DNA from: Chondrinema litorale
Lineage (GTDB): Bacteria; Bacteroidota; Bacteroidia; Cytophagales; Flammeovirgaceae
DNA: 64,000 nucleotides
Assembly (NCBI RefSeq): GCF_026250525.1
Contig: NZ_CP111044.1
Coordinates: 1 to 64,000 of the forward strand
Reading direction: 5' to 3'
In this document: positions 46,352-55,505 of the stretch, one piece after another
Position numbering within the stretch: position 1 is the stretch's first letter
Layout of the letters: the number at the start of each line of letters is the position of its first letter
Program-made: the position numbers and the translations under genes
The notes under the pieces: generated by a model
Seen by the model: the letters and a program-made list of their open reading frames with translations, nothing else
What the model was told of the DNA's origin: nothing
Database searches by the model: none

Positions 46352-46825
46352 TTAAGATTTTTTAGTTGATTCCCACTTTTTAAAAAGTTTTAAAAATTCT
46401 TTGTTCATAAATTCAAAATAATCGAGTGCTTCTTTAAAACTTTGACAAATCGCACTTTCTTTATTTTTCTTTTGAGCGTAAACTTCTTTTAATAAGTTGG
46501 TAAATGTACATCTCTTCTTGTGTTCTTCGTAAGCCATGTCTTTTAATACAATCTTCTTTACTTTAAAGTATCGCTTACGATCTCCAGGTTTAGTAAAGTA
46601 TTCTACTTTACTGGTATTCAGCAATAGATTAAGAGCTGTACTAGTTGCACTTTTACTTAAGTGCAATGTTTCTCGTATATCATCAAAAGTTAAAGCTTCT
46701 GATTCTGATATTATTAATAGCCCTAAGATTCTACCAACTGCCGGCTGCCAACCTCTTGATTCTAGTAAGACCCCAAATTGTTCTAGAAGATCTTTCTGCT
46801 TGTCTGACAAGGTGAATTCACTCAT
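46352..46825 (-). CDS. GbsR/MarR-type transcriptional regulator of the efflux operon
   Basis: 157-aa regulator. The winged helix (about 10-95; GWQPAVGRILGLLIISESEALTFDDIRETLHLSKSATSTALNLLLNTSKVEYFTKPGDRKRYFKV) is of the GbsR group; a helical C-terminal part (about 100-157) should mediate dimerisation. It is the first gene of the efflux operon, 81 bp upstream of the TolC gene. A perfect inverted repeat overlaps its own promoter, so autoregulation with the pump genes is likely, as in MarR-type control. Inducer unknown. Confidence 0.88.
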   Translation of the reverse strand: MSEFTLSDKQKDLLEQFGVLLESRGWQPAVGRILGLLIISESEALTFDDIRETLHLSKSATSTALNLLLNTSKVEYFTKPGDRKRYFKVKKIVLKDMAYEEHKKRCTFTNLLKEVYAQKKNKESAICQSFKEALDYFEFMNKEFLKLFKKWESTKKS

Positions 46826-46852
46826 GTACTATAATTGTGGTTAATTATGGTA

Positions 46853-46900
46853 CAAAGTTAAGATGGTTTTTTTAGTTCTGCAAATACAGAACTAAAAAAA
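46853..46900 (-). promoter_or_regulatory. Efflux operon promoter with 14-bp perfect palindromic operator
   Basis: On the minus strand: TTTG (46884-46881), 20 bp, TAACTTTG (46860-46853), about 28 bases before the regulator's ATG. The inverted repeat 46867-46880 with 46887-46900 (half-site TTTAGTTCTG plus extra Ts) is perfect over 14 bp, and its 6-base loop contains part of the -33 element. Binding there would block RNA polymerase. It is not a terminator because no T run follows on either strand. Confidence 0.7.
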
Positions 46901-47045
46901 CTTAGAAAAATATTACATGCACATGAAAAATCTTTTTTTGCTAATAAAAATGAATATCCTCATATTTGACTATCCTTATTTATAACCTTTCTAATATATT
47001 TCATCACAAAATTAATATCCGATAGCGACGCTTAACGGATTTTAA

Positions 47046-48047
47046 ATGACGAAAAACGGATTTATGAAACTAAGAATCGCTATTGAAGGATTAGACCAGA
47101 CTGTTTACGAAAATAATTACCAAGAATATCTATCTGAAAAACATGGCATAAGTGAACAAACTTTTACCGAAAATTATTATTTTGGTAAAATTCAGATGCA
47201 TCACATACAATTCGAAGGTGTATACATACACTATGGTGATATGATGCTTAAAGAAAAAACCAATTTAAAAGTGAATTCAGATTTTCAGATTATAGAAATG
47301 CATTTTGCTTTTAGCGGTAGTAATACTTCATATTTTGATGATCAAAATATGAAATTTTCATTTAATAAAAATCAACATAATATAGTCTATCTTCCGCATT
47401 TTAATGGAACATTTTCTTTTGATCATGCATCAGAATACAAAATGTTTGAAGTGGGTTTATCTCTTTCTCTTTTCGAAAGACTAGCCAATTACGATAGTGC
47501 ATTAATGGAAAGTATGTTTTTGGCGATTGAGCAACAAAAGTCTTCTTTTATGAGAAAAAACAACTTACCTATTACACCTCAAATGCATTTTATTATAGAA
47601 GAGGTTATTAATTGCAACCGTACTGGTTTTACTAAAAGACTATTTATTGAAGCCAAGATAATTGAATTATTTATGCTTCAACTAGAGCAATTCGAGATGT
47701 ATGAGAAACCTCAGAACTCATCTCTAAAAAACGATGATATAGATAAAATTTACGAAGCAAAAACCATTTTAGAAAATAACTTGGAAACGCCACTTTCATT
47801 AATGGAGTTATCCAGAACAGTTGGGATTAACGATTTTAAACTTAAAAAAGGCTTTAAAGAAGTTTTTGGCAATACAGTTTTCGGATACTTAAATGACCTT
47901 AAGATGAATCGCGCTCAACTTCTACTTTTAAATAACGATTTGTCTGTATCAGAAATAGCTCGATTAACCGGTTATAAAAACCCAACACATTTTACTGCCG
48001 CATTCAAAAAGAAATTTGGCGTTTTACCAGGCTCATTAAAAAAATAG
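47046..48047 (+). CDS. AraC-family transcriptional regulator
   Basis: 333-aa regulator. N-terminal about 220 residues are a beta-rich sensing region without a recognised ligand motif. The C-terminal AraC domain (about 235-332) has helix-turn-helix units LMELSRTVGINDFKLKKGFKEVFG and VSEIARLTGYKNPTHFTAAFKKKFGVLPGSL. This layout resembles PchR-like regulators of siderophore uptake, but no iron gene is adjacent. It is divergent from the efflux operon across 220 bp and convergent with the FUSC permease (17 bp between stops), so either may be its target. Confidence 0.9.
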   Translation: MTKNGFMKLRIAIEGLDQTVYENNYQEYLSEKHGISEQTFTENYYFGKIQMHHIQFEGVYIHYGDMMLKEKTNLKVNSDFQIIEMHFAFSGSNTSYFDDQNMKFSFNKNQHNIVYLPHFNGTFSFDHASEYKMFEVGLSLSLFERLANYDSALMESMFLAIEQQKSSFMRKNNLPITPQMHFIIEEVINCNRTGFTKRLFIEAKIIELFMLQLEQFEMYEKPQNSSLKNDDIDKIYEAKTILENNLETPLSLMELSRTVGINDFKLKKGFKEVFGNTVFGYLNDLKMNRAQLLLLNNDLSVSEIARLTGYKNPTHFTAAFKKKFGVLPGSLKK

Positions 48048-48064
48048 ATTTTCCTAAAAAAAAC

Positions 48065-49156
48065 TTATTTCATTTTCTTAATAGCAATCTTAGTTTTTTG
48101 GATTTGCTTATTGGCTGCCGATCTCAACTGCTCATGGTGCACAAACCAACCTCCTATTGCACCTAGCACACTGCCAATTACTGTATCTATAAATCTGGCC
48201 ATCACCAACTCGTCTGGATCAGATAAACTTCCATTCGCAGCTTCATTCAGTAAAATAGTAAGTGGCGTGATAAAAATAACAGCCAATGCATAATGCCTAG
48301 TAACAAGTATTTCAACAACAAACTGAAGTACCATAATGCCAATGCATATATTAAGAGCAGAAGTTTTAAATGAGAGTACGACAAAACATAAACCCAAACC
48401 TAAGAATGTACCAATGATACGATGGAAACTTCTTTGCCAGATCATTTGTAAACTTACACCCTGCATCACAGCAATACTAGAAATGGTGATCCAATAAGGG
48501 TTTTGTACTTTTAGTAAATGTCCAGTTAACAAAGACAAGAACATAAAGAAACCGACAATTCCAGATTCAATTAAATTGGCATACCTGTATTTGCTTCCAG
48601 TTCCAGAGCTTGGCGGAATGGCTTTAGGCGGATATTTTTTGATTATTAAAATACTGTATATCAAGCCAAGTACACAGGCCAACATGGTTCCAATAGAAAC
48701 CAATCCTATCTTTAATGGTATTGAAGCTAAATCGAAAGGCATGCAACTAGCCAAAGATGCCACCATTATAAAAAAGAAACTTCGAGGCGGAGCTAGGTTA
48801 AAATAATTAACCAACCAGTACACACCCATTGAAAACAAGCCGAATGTAATAGACGAAATTATTGGATTAAAACTGAAACAAATACCAATAGTAAATGAAA
48901 GCATAAAACCAAATGAGCAAGAAAATAGGGTAATTAATCTATGTGCCAAAGGTGTTGATGGCATATACAAAATAACCAAACCAGATAAACAAGCCAATGC
49001 ACCATATTGTAAATTACCAAGATAATAGCCAGCAAAAAGTGGAAAACCTACACAAAATGAAGCCAGCACCAGAATTGTCCAAAGTCGTTCTGTTTGGTTA
49101 AGTGTAAATAGCGATTTCAATTCATCTTTCAGAATATGCTTTAGCGAGTTGCCCAT
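48065..49156 (-). CDS. FUSC/aromatic-acid-exporter-like membrane protein
   Basis: 363-aa inner-membrane protein with about ten hydrophobic helices in two groups (about 25-160 and 195-345). The second half contains NPYWITISSIAVMQGVSLQMIWQRSFHRIIGTFLGLGL and RFIDTVIGSVLGAIGGWFVHH, the FUSC-like signature of YccS/AaeB-type exporters. It lacks the long cytosolic domain between the two halves found in larger members, so it is a compact version. Probably exports organic acids or similar toxic metabolites. Its upstream region has a perfect 14-bp palindrome at 49202-49215. Confidence 0.8.
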   Translation of the reverse strand: MGNSLKHILKDELKSLFTLNQTERLWTILVLASFCVGFPLFAGYYLGNLQYGALACLSGLVILYMPSTPLAHRLITLFSCSFGFMLSFTIGICFSFNPIISSITFGLFSMGVYWLVNYFNLAPPRSFFFIMVASLASCMPFDLASIPLKIGLVSIGTMLACVLGLIYSILIIKKYPPKAIPPSSGTGSKYRYANLIESGIVGFFMFLSLLTGHLLKVQNPYWITISSIAVMQGVSLQMIWQRSFHRIIGTFLGLGLCFVVLSFKTSALNICIGIMVLQFVVEILVTRHYALAVIFITPLTILLNEAANGSLSDPDELVMARFIDTVIGSVLGAIGGWFVHHEQLRSAANKQIQKTKIAIKKMK

Positions 49157-49501
49157 TTTATTTGTTCCTTGTAATCTTCACGTTTCAATTTAAATAATAA
49201 GCTTGTTTAAACAAGATATATTTTTGTATGTACACCAAATAAAAATTTATAACCTGATTATCTGATAGTTACAAAAATTTCATTTATGTGTAGCAACATT
49301 TCTTCAACATCTTTCGAAATAGTATTTGATTGCACTCCACAAGCTGCAAAACTACATTAAATAGCTAGTACGCTGAAAGTCTATTTGGACTAAGAAATGA
49401 GGTAAGTATTAATTTTTTCATAAAAAATCTCATTTGCTTAATCTCTCCACCAAAAGATCTAAAGCTCGACATTTTTTAAAATAACTTGTATCAAAAGTAG
49501 T
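49157..49501. other. Divergent intergenic region (FUSC / broken lipoprotein)
   Basis: 345 bp, AT-rich. It holds a perfect 14-bp palindrome CTTGTTTAAACAAG at 49202-49215, 46 bases before the FUSC start, a candidate operator. Looser AAATGAG/CTCATTT repeats occur at 49395-49401/49429-49435. No gene recognised. Confidence 0.5.
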
Positions 49502-50398
49502 ATGAAACCATTATGTAAAATTACTATTGGCCTACTTATTATTGCCAATATCTTTGCATGCGAAGAAGATGATGTAAACGTAAATCCACCAGTAGAACAG
49601 CAAATCGTTGTTCAGTTTGGTGAAAATGAAACGGTGTCAGAGAATGTAGAATCAAAAGAAATCACCATTAAATTAAGCAAACCTGCAGCTATTGCTGGCG
49701 AAATTATTCTTAAGGTAATTGCAGAAGATAATGAAACATTTCAAACTATACCTGAAGTGATAGATGATGAGCTTAAAATTACTGTAGCAAAAGATGCAAA
49801 CAATGCTACTTTCAACTTCTTACCCAATAACAACTCAATATTAGAAGCTAATAAAGATATTCAGTTTAAACTGCTGCAAGTTTCAAGTGGCTTTGATATT
49901 GGTAATAAAGATAGCCTCACTGTTACAATTATAGAAGATGAAGATGCTTCATACATTAGCTTTGTAGATTCACTCACAAGTATAACAGAAAACAACACAG
50001 TGAGAACCAGCATTAAATTGGCACTTACTTCATCAGCTCCAGCAGAATGTTCAGTTACAATCCAGTTGAGTAATTGGGAAAATGCTAAATTCACAACAGA
50101 TCCTGCTTTTAATGAAAATGGTCAAATTATTCTCCCAGTTGTATTAGGAACATCAAACTTGAGCTTCGATATTTTGCCTACTAATAACAATGTATTAAAC
50201 GGGCATTTTGAATTCAATGCTTCCATAGTTGCCGTTTCAGGAGCAATATTAAAGGGAGCTAAGATTAAGACTTTCATAAATATTTTAGACGATGAATTAA
50301 TCGGCAAAGCAAAATCTTATGAATCTGCTGGTGGCAATTGGAAATCGAGAAAAATCTTTGTCTATGATGAAAATGGCAAAATTGAAAAAGTGAATTAG
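49502..50398 (+). CDS. Lipoprotein with Calx-beta-like repeats, N-terminal part (amber-truncated)
   Basis: 298-aa product if translation stops at TAG 50396-50398. Lipoprotein signal with Cys20 (NIFAC). Two beta-sandwich units resembling Calx-beta domains (about 35-135 and 145-265), each ending in an ED/DDE motif (IIEDED, NILDDE). The frame continues past the amber codon without a frameshift for another 192 codons, whose sequence (Tyr-rich YD-like repeats) fits directly onto the last residues before it (YDENGKIEKVN). The natural protein was almost certainly about 490 aa. The truncated form keeps lipidation and both beta domains, so it might still be made. Confidence 0.7.
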   Translation: MKPLCKITIGLLIIANIFACEEDDVNVNPPVEQQIVVQFGENETVSENVESKEITIKLSKPAAIAGEIILKVIAEDNETFQTIPEVIDDELKITVAKDANNATFNFLPNNNSILEANKDIQFKLLQVSSGFDIGNKDSLTVTIIEDEDASYISFVDSLTSITENNTVRTSIKLALTSSAPAECSVTIQLSNWENAKFTTDPAFNENGQIILPVVLGTSNLSFDILPTNNNVLNGHFEFNASIVAVSGAILKGAKIKTFINILDDELIGKAKSYESAGGNWKSRKIFVYDENGKIEKVN

Positions 50399-50974
50399 GA
50401 AACAGAAACTCCCTATTTAAGTACTGGTACAGATACTTATTATTACGCTGAAAATGGCTTGATAGAAAGAGTAAATCACTACCCAAATAATGATGATTAC
50501 TATTATCAAGAAGGTGGTAGAATAGTTAAGTCTGAAACTATTAAAAATGGTGAGGTAACTGAATACTCTGAGTTTGATTACGATTATGCAGGCAATCTTG
50601 GCGCTAAAGCAATTTATTACTTACAAGAAGACGGTGAGTTTAAACTAGTTTTTATTTTTATTTACTTATACTACACAGATGGCAATTTGTATAAGCAGCT
50701 CACTTATATTCCTCAAGAAACCGAAGACGATTATTTATTAATTTCTACCCAAACTTACGAGACTTACAGCGATAAAATTAATCCATTCCCGACCTACGAA
50801 ATTATTCCGGGAATATCGACTCAAAAGCAATTACCAAACAGCTATAGAGTAGAAGAAAATGGATATGATTTACTTTATAATTTCACCTATAGTTTTGATG
50901 AAAATGGCACAGTAAAAAGTAGAACTGCTAGTTCAGGCAATTCATCAGAATCTACAGTTTACGCTTATTACTAA
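50399..50974 (+). pseudogene. Severed C-terminal half of the preceding lipoprotein
   Basis: Open frame in the same phase as 49502-50398, directly after the amber codon. It encodes Tyr- and Gly-rich repeats of the YD/Rhs-like kind (YYYAENGLIERVNHY, YYQEGGRIVKSE, FDYDYAGNLGAKAIYYL, YTDGNLYKQL), ending in a final Tyr-Tyr. A TTG at 50459 could start a 171-aa fragment, but it would lack a signal peptide. The pattern indicates a recent nonsense mutation, or a base-call error, in a 1.47-kb gene. Confidence 0.75.
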
Positions 50975-50984
50975 TATGTTAATC

Positions 50985-51023
50985 AATCTCTACAGGGATT
51001 TTCCTGTAGAGATTTCGATTTTA
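50985..51023 (+). terminator. Intrinsic terminator after broken lipoprotein gene
   Basis: A perfect 12-bp stem, AATCTCTACAGG (50985-50996) with CCTGTAGAGATT (51003-51014), loop GATTTT, followed by TCGATTTT. Retention of a good terminator fits a recently inactivated gene. Confidence 0.8.
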
Positions 51024-51143
51024 AACTGCATAATTCTCAGAAGAAATAGGCAAGAAAACAGCAGTTTAAAAACCAGTTGGTTTAAATGAGATGCTATTCT
51101 TTATTTTTTTGTAAATTCATTACTACAAATATGAAATGGAAAA

Positions 51144-53930
51144 ATGAACAGAGCAGCTGGTTTAATTAATTATTACCTATACCAATGGTTTCTTATTACG
51201 CTAATATTAACTTCATGTACAGAAAGTACTAATGATATAAAATATAGAATTGGTTTTTCTCAATGTACCGATGCAGATCAATGGCGAAGGGTAATGCATG
51301 AAGAAATGCAAAGAGAAATAGCATTCCATCCAGAAGTTGAGTTGATTATTAAGAATGCAGCAAACAGCAGTAATAAACAAATTCAACAAATTAAAGACCT
51401 TCTAGAAGAAGACATCGATCTTTTAATTGTCTCTCCAAATGAGGCAGCACCCATCACTCCCATTATCGAAGAAATTTACCGGAGAGGTATTCCAGTAATT
51501 GTGATTGACCGAAAAATTTCTTCAAGCTCTTATACAAGTTATGTGGGTGCAAATAATTACGAAATAGGTTCACTCGCAGGGAAATATGCAGCAGAACTGC
51601 TCAATGGAAAAGGTAAAATTATAGAAATTACTGGCTTAAAAGGCTCAACTCCCGCAATTGAAAGACATAATGGTTTTACTCAATCTTTAAAGAATTATCC
51701 AAACATAGAAATTGTAAAAGAGGTTGAAGGCAAATGGGAGATTGATACAGTTAAACAAGTTTTTCCTGCAATATTAGATACCATCCAACAAGCTAATTTG
51801 GTTTTTGCTCACAACGATATAATGGGTTTAGGTGCATACGAAATCAGCAAACAAATTGGTAGGGAAAATGATATAAAATTTATTGGGATAGATGGATTAG
51901 CTGGTTCAAATGCAGGCTTACAATTCGTTAATGATGGTATTCTCGATGCTACTTTTACCTACCCTACAGGTGGAGAATTATCTATTAATATAGCTTTAGA
52001 TTTACTCAATGGCAAAACAGTTTCTAAAGAAAACATCTTGCAAACCACTTTAATAAATAATGGAAACATTAAAGTGATGAAACTGCAATCTGATAAAATT
52101 GTAGAGCAACAAAAAGATATTTTAAGGCAAACCGCACTAATCGAAAGCCAAAAGGAATTATATCAAAACCAAAAAATACTCATGTATATATTGTTGGCGA
52201 GTCTTAGTTGCTCTCTTGGTTTTGGTGCATATATCTTGTATTCACTCAAAGAAAAACAACAAACTTTTAAAAAGTTAAAAGCCAAAAACAAAGAAATTAC
52301 CAAACAGCGAAATCAAATAGAAAAGATGGCATTAAAAGCCGAAGAAGCCACTCAAGCCAAGTTGAAGTTTTTTACCAACATTTCTCATGAGTTTAGAACT
52401 CCACTAACTTTAATAATGGCTGCTGTTGAAGAACTGAAAGAACTATCTCAGCATTATACATCACAACAAAATAAAGATTTGAACCTCATCAATCGAAATG
52501 CAGCCAGACTGCTGCGTTTGATTAACCAATTAATGGATTTTAGAAAAATTGAAAACAGCAAAATGCAAGTTTATGCCACTAAGCATAACATCGTGAAATT
52601 CATTAAAGAGATTATGGTTGAGTTTGAAAACTTAGCTAATAAAAATAAAATAGACTTTCATTTAACTACTAATACCAACCAACTAAATATTTGGTTCGAC
52701 AGCGGCATGCTTGATAAAGTGTTATTCAATTTGCTTTCAAATGCATTTAAATTTACTCGAGATGGCGATTTTATTAGAATAGGAATAGAAGAAAGAATTC
52801 TTGAAAATAAAGTATTGCTCGTAGTTGAAGACAGTGGAAGTGGCATGACACCCGAACATGTAAAATTTGCCTTTGATAGATTTTACAAAGGAAATAATTA
52901 TGAAACTTTTGGCACCGGACTAGGGCTTGCTCTTTCGAAAGAAATGATAAAACTGCATCATGGCAATCTTGATGTCTCTAGTGAAATGGGAAAAGGAACA
53001 CGCTTCGAGATTGAATTACAATTAGGTAAAAATCATTTCTCAACAGAGCAACTTTCAAACAGTGAAGACAAAGATTTTAAGCACACCGAAATAAAATTTT
53101 TTCTTGAAAACTTAAATTTAAAATCTCAAAAAGAAAAAACTATTGACAATAGCCAAAGTAAAAATATCTCTATTTTAATAATTGAAGACAATGATGAATT
53201 AAGAAACATTTTAAGCGAAAAGTTGAAAAAAGAATACGAAGTTTTTGAAGCTTCAAATGGAAAAACTGGCTTAGATAAGGCTTATGATAAAATACCCGAT
53301 CTAATTATTAGTGATGTGATGCTTCCTAAAATGGATGGTTTAAAAATTACAAAGACATTAAAAGAAGATATTAAAACTTCTCATATTCCCATCATCTTAC
53401 TTACATCTAAAAACTCAGTCGAACAAAAAATAGAAGGCATACAAACTGGTGCTGATGCATATATTATCAAACCATTCAACTTTAAGTTTTTAGAAGAAAG
53501 TATCAAGAATATTCTCAAAAACAGAGATGCACTTAAAAAGAGATATTCTCACGAATTGCCATTAAAAGAATCTAGCACAAATGGTAATAGCTTAGATAAA
53601 AAGTTTATCAATAGTTTTAAAATTAAAGTTGAAGAAAACATTAGTAATGCATCATACAGTGCAAATGAAATTGCTGATGAATTGGGTTTGTCTAGAGTAC
53701 AGCTTTACCGAAAAATAAAAGCATTGTTAGGTGTCGGCATTAATGATTATATAAAATCTATAAGATTGAAAAAAGCAAAGATACTTATGTTAGAATCTGA
53801 TTTAACAATTTCTGAAATTGCATACGAAGTTGGCTTCTCATCTCCTGCTTATTTTTCAACTGCTTTCAAAACGAAGTATAAACTCTCTCCATCAGATTTT
53901 CTAAAAAAAGAACACTCTTCTAAAAGCTGA
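51144..53930 (+). CDS. Hybrid two-component sensor/regulator with periplasmic sugar-binding domain
   Basis: 928-aa one-protein signalling system. A lipobox-like signal (LILTSC, Cys25) is followed by a periplasmic-binding-protein type 1 sugar domain (about 33-320). Then come a transmembrane helix (about 346-368), a coiled coil, HisKA with His415 in ISHEFRTPLTLI, and a HATPase (LLSNAFKFTRDG, GTGLGLALS). The receiver has Asp724 in LIISDVMLPKMDG, and an AraC DNA-binding domain follows (about 825-922). The layout equals the fructose-sensing hybrid system of Bacteroides thetaiotaomicron (BT1754). It is followed on the same strand by fructose-type transport, kinase and GH32 genes. The intergenic array just downstream is its probable target. 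Confidence 0.93.
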   Translation: MNRAAGLINYYLYQWFLITLILTSCTESTNDIKYRIGFSQCTDADQWRRVMHEEMQREIAFHPEVELIIKNAANSSNKQIQQIKDLLEEDIDLLIVSPNEAAPITPIIEEIYRRGIPVIVIDRKISSSSYTSYVGANNYEIGSLAGKYAAELLNGKGKIIEITGLKGSTPAIERHNGFTQSLKNYPNIEIVKEVEGKWEIDTVKQVFPAILDTIQQANLVFAHNDIMGLGAYEISKQIGRENDIKFIGIDGLAGSNAGLQFVNDGILDATFTYPTGGELSINIALDLLNGKTVSKENILQTTLINNGNIKVMKLQSDKIVEQQKDILRQTALIESQKELYQNQKILMYILLASLSCSLGFGAYILYSLKEKQQTFKKLKAKNKEITKQRNQIEKMALKAEEATQAKLKFFTNISHEFRTPLTLIMAAVEELKELSQHYTSQQNKDLNLINRNAARLLRLINQLMDFRKIENSKMQVYATKHNIVKFIKEIMVEFENLANKNKIDFHLTTNTNQLNIWFDSGMLDKVLFNLLSNAFKFTRDGDFIRIGIEERILENKVLLVVEDSGSGMTPEHVKFAFDRFYKGNNYETFGTGLGLALSKEMIKLHHGNLDVSSEMGKGTRFEIELQLGKNHFSTEQLSNSEDKDFKHTEIKFFLENLNLKSQKEKTIDNSQSKNISILIIEDNDELRNILSEKLKKEYEVFEASNGKTGLDKAYDKIPDLIISDVMLPKMDGLKITKTLKEDIKTSHIPIILLTSKNSVEQKIEGIQTGADAYIIKPFNFKFLEESIKNILKNRDALKKRYSHELPLKESSTNGNSLDKKFINSFKIKVEENISNASYSANEIADELGLSRVQLYRKIKALLGVGINDYIKSIRLKKAKILMLESDLTISEIAYEVGFSSPAYFSTAFKTKYKLSPSDFLKKEHSSKS

Positions 53931-54070
53931 AACAAATTCGAAAGTATTGATACAAAATTGAAAGTATACATTTTTAATCTTAAGCAAAAATAATACTTAA
54001 TAAGTTAATAATCAGTCACTTAAAATAAATAATCTACTTTTGAAACATATTCGAAACTATTTGAAACTAC
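53929..54070 (+). promoter_or_regulatory. Helically phased GAAA(C/G) box array
   Basis: Six boxes: GAAAC at 53929, GAAAG at 53940 and 53960, GAAAC at 54042, 54053 and 54063. Spacings 11, 20, 82, 11 and 10 are all near whole helical turns. Extended forms share TTCGAAAGTAT and TTCGAAACTAT. The last box ends just upstream of the porter promoter. Likely binding sites for the AraC domain of the hybrid sensor (inference). Confidence 0.55.
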
Positions 54071-54077
54071 AGTGCAT

Positions 54078-54106
54078 CTGATTGGTAATTGGTAATACTA
54101 ACTTTG
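54078..54106 (+). promoter_or_regulatory. Promoter of the fructose porter operon
   Basis: A perfect -7 element TAACTTTG (54099-54106) lies 17 bases before the porter ATG. The -33 position holds only CTG (54078-54080) with 18-bp spacing, so the promoter should need an activator, consistent with the adjacent phased boxes. Confidence 0.6.
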
Positions 54107-54122
54107 GTTAAGTCTAATAAAT

Positions 54123-55481
54123 ATGAATATGAAAAATCAAAAAGTATTACTATGGTCTGTAGCTGTTGCGTTAGGAGGCTTTTTATTTGGGTTTGATACT
54201 GCGGTAATATCTGGAGCAGAAAAAACAATACAACAGGTATGGCAACTTACAGCCTTTGAACACGGACTTACAGTTTCTATAGCATTAATAGGTACAGTTA
54301 TAGGTGCTATGTTTGGAGGTATTCCTTCTGATAAATTAGGTAGGAGAAAAACACTTTTTTGGATTGCCGTTTTATATTTAATATCAGCTTTAGGTTCTGC
54401 CCTTGCATTTGACTGGTATTCATTTCTCGCTTTTCGCTTTTTAGGAGGTTTAGGAGTCGGTGCTTCTTCTGTAACAGCACCCATGTATATTTCAGAAATA
54501 TCTCCAGCCAAAAACAGAGGTAAGCTTGTAGCACTTTTTCAATTCAATATTGTATTTGGAATCTTAATAGCTTATTTCTCTAATTATATAATAGGAAGTG
54601 GTGCAAACGGAGCTTGGCGTTGGATGCTAGGAATAGAGTCTGTACCAGCTTTAGCATTTCTCATTTCACTTTTGTTTGTACCTGAAAGTCCACGTTGGCT
54701 AATTGTAAAAAAGGGTATGGTTGATGGAGCAAGAAAAACCCTGAAAATTATCGATGAAGATACTGCTGATGAACAATTACAAGCAATATTAGATTGTCAT
54801 CATAGAGATTTGCATTCAAAAGAAGAGAAGTTCTTCTCTAGAAAATATTCTTTCCCAATAATGCTTGCAGTACTGTTTGCCACCTTCAACCAAGTTTCTG
54901 GTATCAATGCCATTATATATTACGCACCCAGAATATTTGAAATGACAGGTTTAGGCACTGATTCTGCCCTACTATCAACTGCTGGTATTGGTGCTGTAAA
55001 CTTCATATTTACGCTTATCGGTCTAAACTTAATAGATCGTTATGGGAGAAAAAAATTAATGTATGTGGGTTCAGTAGGACTCATTATAACACTTGGTTTG
55101 GTCGCTCATGCATTCTATACCAAAACTTTTGGTATAGCTGTACCAATTTATTTATTTGCTTTTATCGCATTCTTTGCTTTTTCACAAGGAGCTGTAATAT
55201 GGGTATTTATTTCAGAAATATTCCCGAATCAGGTGAGAGCCCACGGTCAATCACTTGGTAGCTTTACTCATTGGTTTTTTGCAGCGCTCATTGCTTTTAC
55301 TTTTCCTTACATAGCAGATACGCTCGGAGGAGCAAATACATTTCTTATATTTTCATTCATGATGGTACTGCAACTACTCTTTGTATGGAAACTTATGCCT
55401 GAAACTAAAGGCAAATCTTTGGAACAACTTGAAGAAGGTTTTGCCGAAGAAAAAATTCCAGCAGGTGTAATTGCAGAATAG
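54123..55481 (+). CDS. MFS sugar porter (fructose-type)
   Basis: 452-aa, 12-helix inner-membrane sugar/proton symporter of the SP family (XylE/GLUT-like). Signatures: FGFDTAVISGAEKTIQ in TM1, DKLGRRK (2-3 loop), PESPRWL after TM6, QVSGINAIIYYAPRIFE in TM7, DRYGRKK (8-9 loop) and PETKGKSLEQLEE at the C-terminus. First gene after the hybrid sensor and 24 bp ahead of the PfkB kinase, so fructose is the likely substrate. ATG 54123 or 54129 could start it. Confidence 0.93.
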   Translation: MNMKNQKVLLWSVAVALGGFLFGFDTAVISGAEKTIQQVWQLTAFEHGLTVSIALIGTVIGAMFGGIPSDKLGRRKTLFWIAVLYLISALGSALAFDWYSFLAFRFLGGLGVGASSVTAPMYISEISPAKNRGKLVALFQFNIVFGILIAYFSNYIIGSGANGAWRWMLGIESVPALAFLISLLFVPESPRWLIVKKGMVDGARKTLKIIDEDTADEQLQAILDCHHRDLHSKEEKFFSRKYSFPIMLAVLFATFNQVSGINAIIYYAPRIFEMTGLGTDSALLSTAGIGAVNFIFTLIGLNLIDRYGRKKLMYVGSVGLIITLGLVAHAFYTKTFGIAVPIYLFAFIAFFAFSQGAVIWVFISEIFPNQVRAHGQSLGSFTHWFFAALIAFTFPYIADTLGGANTFLIFSFMMVLQLLFVWKLMPETKGKSLEQLEEGFAEEKIPAGVIAE

Positions 55482-55505
55482 TTTTTTTAACCTAATTATT
55501 TATAA

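Noticed and set aside
50396..50398. Recoded amber codon (pyrrolysine or read-through)
   Set aside because: No PYLIS-like structure or pyl genes are visible and the phylum is not known for it; nonsense mutation or base error is simpler.
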